In this document: piece by piece, positions 44,645-53,200 of the stretch
Numbering within the stretch: position 1 is the first letter of the stretch
How the letters are laid out: every line of letters begins with the position of its first letter
From: Desulfovibrio sp.
Lineage (GTDB): Bacteria > Desulfobacterota > Desulfovibrionia > Desulfovibrionales > Desulfovibrionaceae
Length of the DNA stretch: 64,000 nt
Reading direction: 5' to 3'
NCBI GenBank assembly: GCA_024683955.1
Contig: JAIKXS010000065.1
Location: forward strand, 1 to 64,000
Position numbers and translations under genes: made by a program
The notes under the pieces: generated by a model
The model's input: the letters and a program-made list of their open reading frames with translations, nothing else
Database searches by the model: none
What the model was told of the DNA's origin: nothing

Positions 44645-44749
44645 GCGGCCGGGCAGGCCGTGACTGCCTGTGGAGCGGGAGGCACCCAAGCGTCCGTTGT
44701 GAAGCAGGAACCCGCCTATGGTACGACCCGACAGGATCGCTACCGATAG
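44645..44749 (+). pseudogene. tnpB: C-terminal remnant of an IS200/IS605-family tnpB
   Basis: The frame reads AAGQAVTACGAGGTQASVVKQEP and continues to a TAG at 44747, a typical TnpB C-terminal tail that overlaps the transposon right end. Everything upstream (RuvC and zinc-ribbon parts) is gone or degraded, including an in-frame stop at 44642-44644. It is a relic of an RNA-guided nuclease gene that accompanied the IS element inserted between the lut operon and lldP. Confidence 0.65.
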
Positions 44750-44783
44750 GAATCCTCCGGCATTAGACGGGGGAGGATGTCAA
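44701..44783 (+). repeat. orphan IS200/IS605-type right end (TnpB omega-RNA-like), copy B
   Basis: This is the second copy of the 83-nt element at 2969-3051 (68 of 83 bases identical, no gaps). The stem of hairpin 1 (44723-44740) keeps its GACA loop and shows one compensatory change, G-C to A-U, although two other pairs are lost. Hairpin 2 (44753-44774) is kept with one G-U. It ends GGAGGATGTCAA. Here the TnpB tail is still in frame. Confidence 0.7.
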
Positions 44784-44808
44784 GAGGCAGACAACACCAT
44801 ATTTTCGC

Positions 44809-44837
44809 CACGCAGCATAATGTGGAGTCGCTGCGTG
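44809..44837 (+). promoter_or_regulatory. stem-loop in the lldP leader
   Basis: CACGCAGC (44809-44816) and GCTGCGTG (44830-44837) form a perfect 8-bp stem with a 13-nt loop, 44 nt before the lldP start codon. It is followed by no T tract, so it is a leader structure or regulator site rather than a terminator. Confidence 0.45.
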
Positions 44838-44881
44838 TGGCCCGCTAATGTACTCCCGCGTACCTCTTCAGGGGGATATCT

Positions 44882-46567
44882 ATGTCCTCAGGATTTCTTG
44901 CTTTCCTTGCCATTGTACCCATCCTGGTTGCTTTGGTCCTTATGGTCGGCTTTCGTTGGCCATCAACGCGTGCCATGCCCCTTGCATTCCTTACGGGCGC
45001 GGCACTGGCCATTGGTGTATGGAAAATGACTCCTCTGCACGTCGGAGCCCTCTTCATTGAAGGCACGATCAATGCCATCGGCGTTCTTATCATCGTCTTT
45101 GGCGCCATTCTGATTTACAACACCCTGCAGGAAAGCGGGGCCATGGAAACCATCCAGGCCGGCATGACGAAAGTCAGTCCCGACCGCCGCGTACAGGCGA
45201 TCATCGTGGGCTACATGTTCGGAGCCTTTATCGAAGGAGCGGCCGGTTTTGGAACGCCTGCGGCTCTCGCAGCCCCTCTGCTCCTCGGACTTGGTTTTCC
45301 TCCCATCTGTGCCGCCATCATCTGCCTTGTCTTCAACTCCTTCCCCGTCACCTTCGGTGCCGTCGGAACGCCGGTCATCATGGGCTTTGCGAGCCTTAAA
45401 GACATCGGCATGCAGGCCCTTCAGACAAGTGACCCGACCCTCTTCTTCTCAAAAGTCGGTGAAGTCGTCACGCTCATGCACGGTGCCATGATCTTCATTC
45501 TGCCGATCTTCATGCTCGGCTTCATGACCCGTTTCTACGGTGCGAAGAGGTCCTGGAGCGAAGGATTTGCCGCGTGGAAGTACTGCATCATGGCAGGCCT
45601 CTGCTTCGCCATCCCCTACTACATCATCGCCTGGACAGCAGGTCCTGAAGTGCCTTCCCTTGTCGGTGGTATCGTTGGTCTCGCCCTCCTTATCTTCCTC
45701 ACGAAGCAGGGCGTCTGCGTCCCCCGCGAGGTCTGGCAGTTTGCCCCTCAGAGTGAATGGAAGCCCAGCTGGACGGGTCAGACTGCAGCTTCCGGCAAGA
45801 CCGAATACAAGGAACACATGAGCCAGTTCATGGCTTGGCTTCCCTACATTCTCTGCGGTCTTATCCTTGTGGTCACACGTGTTCCTGCTTTCGGTCTCAA
45901 GGCTGTCATGGCCTCAAATCCCACATTCACCCTCAAGTTTGCGCAAATTCTCGGCTTTGAAAAAGTCAACGCAGCCATCAATCTGCTCTGGCTTCCCGGC
46001 ACCATCCCCTTCATTCTCGTTGCTCTCATCACCATTCTTCTGCACGGCATGAACGGACAGAAAGTCGCCGGAGCATGGGGCACAACATGCAAGAAGATGG
46101 TTGCCCCGACCATCGCCCTGATTGCGGCCGTGGCCCTTGTTTCCATCTTCAAGGGTTCTGCCCAGAATCCCATCGGCTACGATTCCATGCCCATGGCCAT
46201 GGCAAAGGTATGCGCATCGGCTGCCGGTTCGGCCTGGCCCGCTCTTGCCTCCTACATCGGCGGCCTCGGCGCGTTTATCACGGGCTCGAACACAGTGTCC
46301 GACATGCTCTTCGGCAACTTCCAGTGGGACGTGGCAAGACAGCTTGGCTTTAACGCCATGCAGAGCATCAGCGTGATCGGCGCCCAGGCTACCGGCGGTG
46401 CCATGGGTAACATGATCTGCGTTCACAATATCGTGGCCGCCTGCGCTGTTACGGGCCTCATCGGACGTGAAGGCGACATTCTCAAGCAGACTGTCTGGCC
46501 CTTCCTGCTCTACAGCATCCCTGTGGGTATTGTGGCCTCGATCCTTTGCTTCAACGTGTTTGCCTAG
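44882..46567 (+). CDS. lldP: L-lactate permease LldP
   Basis: This inner-membrane lactate:H+ symporter (LctP family) supplies both dehydrogenases. The 561 residues form about 13 membrane segments with family motifs: [25 protein letters not shown] near residue 117, [18 protein letters not shown] near 152, [21 protein letters not shown] near 460, and [20 protein letters not shown] near 500. The ribosome-binding site is CAGGGGGAT. It lies on the same strand as the lut genes but 535 nt away, across the transposon remnant. Confidence 0.96.
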   Translation: MSSGFLAFLAIVPILVALVLMVGFRWPSTRAMPLAFLTGAALAIGVWKMTPLHVGALFIEGTINAIGVLIIVFGAILIYNTLQESGAMETIQAGMTKVSPDRRVQAIIVGYMFGAFIEGAAGFGTPAALAAPLLLGLGFPPICAAIICLVFNSFPVTFGAVGTPVIMGFASLKDIGMQALQTSDPTLFFSKVGEVVTLMHGAMIFILPIFMLGFMTRFYGAKRSWSEGFAAWKYCIMAGLCFAIPYYIIAWTAGPEVPSLVGGIVGLALLIFLTKQGVCVPREVWQFAPQSEWKPSWTGQTAASGKTEYKEHMSQFMAWLPYILCGLILVVTRVPAFGLKAVMASNPTFTLKFAQILGFEKVNAAINLLWLPGTIPFILVALITILLHGMNGQKVAGAWGTTCKKMVAPTIALIAAVALVSIFKGSAQNPIGYDSMPMAMAKVCASAAGSAWPALASYIGGLGAFITGSNTVSDMLFGNFQWDVARQLGFNAMQSISVIGAQATGGAMGNMICVHNIVAACAVTGLIGREGDILKQTVWPFLLYSIPVGIVASILCFNVFA

Positions 46568-46632
46568 ACTAAAGAGATATTCCCTCACCGGAATGACGTA
46601 TTCCCTGGAATAAACTGATTCCAGAGAGAAAT

Positions 46633-46684
46633 AAAAGTAAGACCATTCAGAAGAAGTATCTTCAGAATGGTCTTACTTTTTTCT
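46633..46684 (+). terminator. rho-independent terminator of lldP
   Basis: The 22-nt arms at 46633-46654 and 46659-46680 pair with a single mismatch around a 4-nt loop (AAAAGTAAGACC and GGTCTTACTTTT at the base), ending in a T-rich tail TTTTTTCTTTT. It closes the lactate gene group. Confidence 0.9.
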
Positions 46685-47653
46685 TTTGACCTTTTCAGCC
46701 CTTCCCCGAGATGATTTCAACATTCCGTACATTCAAATTTTGAAAAGCAGCTCCCTTCCCTGCCGTATCCCCTCCATAATACCCGGATGAGGATGAGAGA
46801 TGACACCTCGTTATTATCAAAAAGCAGGAGCTTTCTTGCGAAAAATGACTAGGTCGTGTATGATAGCAGATGCTCTTGAAAGCTGGTTGTAATAAGGCAT
46901 TCTTCTCACTATAGATGCAACCTAAGACTATTCTTTCTCAGGCATTCTTCGCTTAAACGGTATTAATCCGCTTTTCACTGTTCATCATGAGTAATAAAAA
47001 ACATACAAAGAATGTAATATTACCATCCAAATAATAAATTTGACAGCTAGTATAAATTCATAAAATACTTTTAATAAAAAGACACATACATCCATTTTAT
47101 TCATCTATTATATTGATTATAAAATATAAATAGATATTCATGGACATTATTAAGACAGATTATCATAACTATCGATCCTCTTCTTTCCAACCTTCAGATC
47201 CAGTATCTGTCTTTTCTCCAGGCCACGGGGCATTGCGCACCGCTTCTGCCCGCCCCACGTCTGCGACTTCCTTTTCCTTCTCCAGCTCATTGAGGGCTTC
47301 CGGACATTTGGAAAAGCCTCAAATGCGTCTTTTTCTCCCTGTAAAGAAACGTTTCAATTTCCAAGCCACCTTGTTTTCGAGAATGTCCGAACCCAGCGAA
47401 CACCTGTTTCTGTTCTTATAGTGCCGAACAGTTCCGAATTTTCCATACATTTTCTACACTGCCAGATACAACTCTCAAAATACAAGCATGATTAAAAACA
47501 ATTATTGCTATATAATAATATAACAATATATTTATTATGCATATTTTATAATTCTATATTTTTTCATCTATATTTTAGAACAAAATAACACATCTGCAAA
47601 TACATTGTTTTCCAACCCGAATGTTCTGCAACAAAAAAACAGGAGGATTTTGA
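46685..47653. other. long intergenic region before the BCCT gene, with a GC-rich island
   Basis: Most of it is AT-rich and gene-free. A GC-rich block at about 47178-47420 stands out. Read on the minus strand it gives EALNELEKEKEVADVG and a plausible coding-like stretch that ends at a TAG near 47172, without start, ribosome-binding site or known family. It may be a fragment of a lost gene. The plus-strand frame over the same block is Ser/Phe-rich and unlikely. The last 230 nt, very AT-rich, must hold the BCCT promoter. Confidence 0.4.
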
Positions 47654-49597
47654 ATGGGGTTTGCTGCCAAAAAAACATTGAACCACACTGTCTTCGGCAT
47701 TACCTTGACAATTCTGCTGCTTGTTCTCGCTGCAACTCTCTGTTTTCCCACAGACCTGACCGCCGATCTGAAAGCACTCCAGGGGTGGATCACAAACTAC
47801 TTCGGCTGGTTCTACGTGCTCTGCGCCTCTCTTATTTTCTTCACCATTGTATATCTTGGCCTGTCGCGCTTCGGCGACATAAAACTGGGGCCTGATCACA
47901 GCAAGCCTGATTTTTCCAACAGGGCCTGGTTCGCCATGCTCTTTTCGGCAGGCATGGGCATCGGTCTCCTTTTCTTCGGCGTGGGCGAGCCCCTCATGCA
48001 CTATCTTTCGCCCCCTTCCGCCGCACCGCAGACTGTTCTTGCGGCCCGTCAGGCCATGCACCTGACTTTTTTCCACTGGGGATTCACAGCATGGGGAATC
48101 TATGCAATCGTGGCAATTTTGCTTGCCTTTTTTTCTTTCCGCTACAAACTTCCTCTCACATTGCGCTCAGCGTTCTATCCACTTTTGGGAGAGCGTATCT
48201 ACGGCCTTTTCGGAGACATTGTGGATGTTTTTGCGGTGCTTGCCACGCTATTCGGTGTGACCACGTCACTTGGCTACGGTATCCTTCAGATCAACTCCGG
48301 CCTCAACTACCTCTTCGGCCTGCCCGTCAACGCCATCGTACAGGGCGTCCTCATTGCCTTCATCATGGTCTTTGTCATTCTCTCGGCAACGAGCGGACTG
48401 AACCGCGGCATCAAGTACATCTCAGGGGCAAACATCCTCCTGGCCGTACTTCTCATGCTTCTCATCCTCTTCCTCGGCCAAACCTCAATGCTGTTCAAAG
48501 TCTTTGTGCAGAATGTGGGATCGTATCTTTCATCCTTTGTTCACGACACGTTTAATCTGTACGCCTATCAGCAAAAAGAAAAATGGCTGGGCGGCTGGAC
48601 GCTCCTCTACTGGACGTGGTGGCTCTCCTGGTCGCCCTTTGTGGGGCTCTTTATCGCGCGCATCTCAAGAGGGCGGACCATCAGGGAATTCGTGATGGGA
48701 GTCCTCTTCGTTCCCACTCTTTTCACCTGCATTTGGATGACTGTTTTCGGCAACAGCGCCATAGAAATGGTGCACAACGGTTTCACCCGACTGGCAGAAG
48801 TCGCGACTGCAGACGTAAGCCTGGCGCTCTTCGTATTTTTGGAGCGATTCCCCTTTTCCCAGGTTCTGTCAGGAGTGGCGGTGCTTATGGTCTTTCTCTT
48901 CTTTGTCACATCCGCTGATTCAGCCGCCTATGTCATAGATATGCTCTGCTCAAACGGCAAGGATAAAACCCCGGCCCGTCAAAAAATTTTCTGGTGCGGC
49001 ACCATCGGCCTGATCACAGCGGCATTGCTCTATTCGGGGGGCCTTGCGGCGCTGCAGGCCCTGACCATGATTTCAGCCCTGCCGCTGACCATTGCTCTCC
49101 TGGGATGCATGTACGGGCTTTTGAAATCATTGCGCATGGATCATGCGAAAAAAGAAAGTCAAAACTACACCCCGGTGCAGGCGTCCTCCGCAAAGGGTTG
49201 GGAAAACCGGCTCAACGCCATTATTGACTGCCCCGACGCAAGAGACGCCAAAGACTTTCTGACCAATACCGTCATGGTTGTCTTCGAGAGGATTTCGGAA
49301 CAGTTCAAGCAGCGGGGCCTCCACACAAGCGTTACCCATGATCCACAAAAAAAACTTGCGCAGTTCAAGGTGGGACTCGGTGAAGAAATGGATTTCGTCT
49401 ACGGCGTCAAACTCCTGGAAACGGAGGTTCCGGACTATGCGAGACGTATGGTTGACATTGCATTTCGGGCGGAGGTTTTTCTGCGCGAAGGAGGTCAGGA
49501 CTACGATGTCATAGGATGGTCGCAGGACGCCCTTATCAATGACGTGGTTGAGCAATACGGCAGGCACATGCACTTTCTCTACAAAATTCGTGAATAG
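47654..49597 (+). CDS. BCCT family (betaine/carnitine/choline) transporter
   Basis: BCCT transporters import quaternary or sulfonium amines with Na+ or H+ or by exchange. The 647 residues start after AGGAGGATTTTGA and contain twelve membrane segments. The family signature is clear: WTLLYWTWWLSWSPFVGLFIARISRGRTIREF near residue 315 (helix 8 with the substrate-binding tryptophans). SAGMGIGLLFFGVGEPLMHY near residue 97 and the C-terminal cytoplasmic tail of about 130 residues also fit the long, osmoregulated BetT-like branch. Substrate (choline, betaine, carnitine) cannot be told. Confidence 0.95.
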   Translation: MGFAAKKTLNHTVFGITLTILLLVLAATLCFPTDLTADLKALQGWITNYFGWFYVLCASLIFFTIVYLGLSRFGDIKLGPDHSKPDFSNRAWFAMLFSAGMGIGLLFFGVGEPLMHYLSPPSAAPQTVLAARQAMHLTFFHWGFTAWGIYAIVAILLAFFSFRYKLPLTLRSAFYPLLGERIYGLFGDIVDVFAVLATLFGVTTSLGYGILQINSGLNYLFGLPVNAIVQGVLIAFIMVFVILSATSGLNRGIKYISGANILLAVLLMLLILFLGQTSMLFKVFVQNVGSYLSSFVHDTFNLYAYQQKEKWLGGWTLLYWTWWLSWSPFVGLFIARISRGRTIREFVMGVLFVPTLFTCIWMTVFGNSAIEMVHNGFTRLAEVATADVSLALFVFLERFPFSQVLSGVAVLMVFLFFVTSADSAAYVIDMLCSNGKDKTPARQKIFWCGTIGLITAALLYSGGLAALQALTMISALPLTIALLGCMYGLLKSLRMDHAKKESQNYTPVQASSAKGWENRLNAIIDCPDARDAKDFLTNTVMVVFERISEQFKQRGLHTSVTHDPQKKLAQFKVGLGEEMDFVYGVKLLETEVPDYARRMVDIAFRAEVFLREGGQDYDVIGWSQDALINDVVEQYGRHMHFLYKIRE

Positions 49598-49659
49598 CGG
49601 CTGCAATGGGAGGATGTCTGCTTCAGCACGCACCTGTCCGCCCCATAAAAACACGCCTT

Positions 49660-49687
49660 AAGGCGCTGCGTTTCCGCATGCCTTTTT
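49660..49687 (+). terminator. rho-independent terminator after the BCCT gene
   Basis: AAGGC (49660-49664) pairs with GCCTT (49680-49684), with an inner GCG/CGC pair, followed by TTTTT. It lies about 60 nt past the stop codon. The stem is modest. Confidence 0.5.
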
Positions 49688-50232
49688 CAGCAAAAATGTT
49701 GAAAACGAAAATGGCTTCAACACTTGCAAACGTCTTTGCAAACATGATCTTTTCATCTATTGTTGCGAAACATCTGCATAGGTTTGCGTCATTCGCATAA
49801 TTCCACCGTTGAGTTGCCATGCATTTCCGGATTGTCTCAATAGCAGCGTCCCCGTTGTCGATAACCGATGCGTCCGACCGGAACAGTTCTTTCCGCAGCG
49901 CGCATCTTCCCTTTAGAAAGACCTTTTTATGAGGCCTCGGGCTGCAAGCGTTTGCAGGCACTAAATCCGGGCATTTCCGGGGGATGGGCGCGAAAGATGA
50001 TATGCATGGGTCCGGCCGCAGTTCCATTTTTCCTTTGCGATGGCCTATGGCAGACCTGCACAAGCAAAAATGCTTTCAGCATTGGCGCATCCGGTCAGGG
50101 AACTTCCCGCGCAGTGCGCCACTGCAAAGCCATTCTTCGGAATCGAAAATTCCGTATCACAGAAATTTTTGCCACATTTACAGCGAAAGAGTCTAACAAA
50201 GCCGTAGTGCGATTCCTTAAGGAGCAATCAGC
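49688..50232 (+). other. upstream region of the giant kinase-fusion gene
   Basis: No credible gene. Several small hairpins occur (for example GGAAT/ATTCC near 50140). A weak promoter candidate is TTGCCA near 50170, 17 nt, TCTAAC. The ribosome-binding site AAGGAG before 50233 is strong. The region has normal base composition, unlike most long intergenic stretches here. Confidence 0.35.
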
Positions 50233-53200
50233 ATGTCTCAGTTAAATATTGACAACAATATGCAGCAAGACCTGCTTCAACAACTTGACCAGCAGCCCGC
50301 CGATAACAACATACAGCAGCCCGCTCAGGCGCAAGATGCCAACGAGGCCGCCCTCGCTCATCTGTCAGGCAAGGACCGTGCGACGGCCGAACTGTTCCTT
50401 AAGGGCCTGTCCGTTCAGGAGACCGCCAAGCACACGAAGTGGGGGCTGGGGTGGAAGGTACTCTTCGGCGTTTTCTCCTTTGGTATCGCTCCGGCCATCA
50501 TGTGCCGCAAGGAAGCTGCAAAGGAGAAGCAGCTGGCGGACGACGCCGTGCATCTCAAGAACACCTTGAATCATATGGCCAGCCAGAACCACACCGTAGT
50601 CCGGAATGTCAAAATGGACGACCAGTACATACCCGTCGTGCACAATGTAGACACCGGCACGCTCTCCGCCACAATCGGCGGGCAGACCGTCGTTTCGAAG
50701 TTTTCCCCCAAGGCTCTCGCGGAGATCATCGAAAAAGACATTGTCACCAATACGAATCTGTACGGAAAGCAGGCCGCACTGGATGTTCTTTCAGGAACAG
50801 ATGGAACAGACAAAAAACAGGCAGGGCCGGCCGGCCACGCCGGCAAATCACTCGCCGAGCAGCAGGCTGAGGCCATGAAAGTCTGCGATCAGCGCATCGC
50901 CAAGGCCGAGGCGGCCGTCAAGGCGGACAAGATAGCGGTCGACAAGCTTCAGCAAGAACTGGACAAAGCGCAAAACGCCCTTGATCAGCTTCAGAACGAG
51001 TTCAACCAGACGGAGACGGACTGCAACCAGATCCTTCTTCAAAGCAACGATAAGCTTGAGACCGTCGCGACCTCGCAGAGAGTCTTGGACGCTGACCTTG
51101 CGTTCGGAATTGAGGACAAGAACGGCCAAAGGCAGAAGTCCATTGATAGAATGCGCACCGAGGCCACTGAAGCCAAGAACAATGCTCTGGATCGGCTGCG
51201 CACCCTTGAACAACGCAAGCCTGAGCTGTATGCGGCCATTGCGAAGCGCGACAAGCTTTTGAACGACCACCCGGCGCTCGTCGAGCTGCGCAAGGCCAGA
51301 GAAGAGAAAGACGAGCTGACGGCAAAATTCCACCAAAAGCACCAGAACGCTACCGAACGTCTCAACGAACTCAATGCTTCGCCCGATCGCAACACTGCGG
51401 CAGTACAAAATGAGATCCGCGTGCTCAATCTGTATCTTACCCCGCCACAGGAACAAAATGCACTGCAGCAAGACCCGCTCGCACTCAACATCAGCAACCC
51501 CGAAGATGCGTTGGACAGCAAGGGGCTGAACGACTCTCACCTGAGGGAGCTCTGCCTCAAATCCATCAAGGCCGAAATGGGCATTGACGCCGGAGAGCTC
51601 CACAGCTGCCCCACCCGCTATCTGAGCCGTATCGCCCGGTACGCCGTCGAGGGCTACTTTGGCTCCGCCATAAACCTCCTGGACCATGTGCTCAAGATCT
51701 CCACAACGACCCGCATCGCCAACCAAGACGTGATGGAGCTCATGAATGTGCGGGAGCAGGACGCCAACTCAGGGCAAAAGGTCAACGTGGCCGTGCTCAA
51801 ACCGCAGGTCAATCCGTTTGCCACGGCCACGCATCAGCAGGTGGCCAATTTTGCCGCGGACATCATCTACTCCGGAAACATTGTCGATGAAGACAAACTG
51901 TCCCCGGAAGACCGTCTGCGCAAGGTTCTGAACTCAAATGCGGGCGTCATTGCCGACGTCATCAAGGTGGAGACCGGCCTCAATGCCGTGGAATTGGAGA
52001 CAAAAGCCCGTCAGGCCGAGCAAAACGCCTCAAAGCCAAACGCCACGGAGGCTGACAGGCTGGAGGCCAAAATCGCCAGGGCTGAGGCAGACGCCGCCCA
52101 GTTCGAGGCGAAGGCTCTCAGAGGCAGCAATATTGTCAAGGGCATCGGAAACATTGCCAGCAACATCGTCAGTTTCTTTAGTGGCCCCAAAAAGCCGGAT
52201 GAGGCGAAGTTTACCAGCTTGGAGGCCCTGGCCTGCGCCGCCGAGGCCAAGATGCTCCGCGAAGAGAAGCCACTGCTCCTTCGCGTGCACCTGGCCCAGG
52301 CTGAAGTGGCGGAACATGAGGACGACCCGCTGCGCCTGGCTGAACTGACGGACGCGCAGAAGGCGCTTTCCGATTTCGAAAAATCCCCCATCTTTCAGGA
52401 GGCAACGGCCGCCCGTCTGGCAGTGCGTCTGGCCAGGGCCGAAGCGCAGGCCGATCTCAGCAAGAATGAGGCCGACATAAAGAAAGCCGCCGCATTGCGC
52501 ACTGCCATTGAGGGCGCAAAGCCCGGCGTACCCGACGCAACGCTGGGGTCCGAGTTCGATGTCCCTGCGAATACGGCGCTTGAAAAGCGCCTGGCGAGCC
52601 TTGAAGATCTTCCGGAGGCTGAGAGGACCAGCCTGCTCGCTTCCATCCCCCAGGAAATGGGCGAGGCCCTCAAGAGCGTGATGGGAGAAATGCGCGTCGC
52701 CCTGCTGGAAAACGACAAGCACGCCGACACACTCGCTATTTCGGCCGGCATTGCGCAGCTCGAATCCAAGGATCTCAAGACGATCGTGAAACAGGTCAAC
52801 GCGAGCGTGACCCAGGCCGCGCAGATGGTGCAGGAAGAGATGACAACGGCCATCCTGATGATGGATGAGACGCTCTCAGTCCCCACCAAGGCCGTGCTTC
52901 GGGAGTTCAAGGCCGCGCTGGAGTCGGAGAATCTCCCTCTCACCGAAGAAAACGCCGAGGCCCTGCTGGCACGCAAGCCGCAGCCGCAGGCCCTGTCATC
53001 GGCCATGGACGTTCTGACCTCCTCCATCACCGGCGTGGACGATCCTGCACAGCGCAGAAATCTGGCCGGCAAGGTGGCGATCAATCAATTTGTGGAATAC
53101 ATCCGTCTGGCAGACAACGCCAAGCTGGCCCAGGACGCCGCAACGCAGGCAGAGAATGCAACAAAGGAAGCTATTCGTCACGAAACCGTATGCAAGAACG

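Noticed and set aside
47140..47421. 93-codon plus-strand frame before the BCCT gene
   Set aside because: Ser/Phe-rich translation; the opposite strand looks more coding-like, and there is no ribosome-binding site.
49607..49618. GGGAGGATGTC, like the end of the IS605-type repeat
   Set aside because: Only 11-12 bases match and neither hairpin is present, so it is not a third copy.
50848..51726. 292-codon minus-strand frame opposite the giant gene
   Set aside because: The plus-strand frame over the same bases has a strong ribosome-binding site and domain motifs further on. The antisense translation is Val/Leu-rich low complexity.
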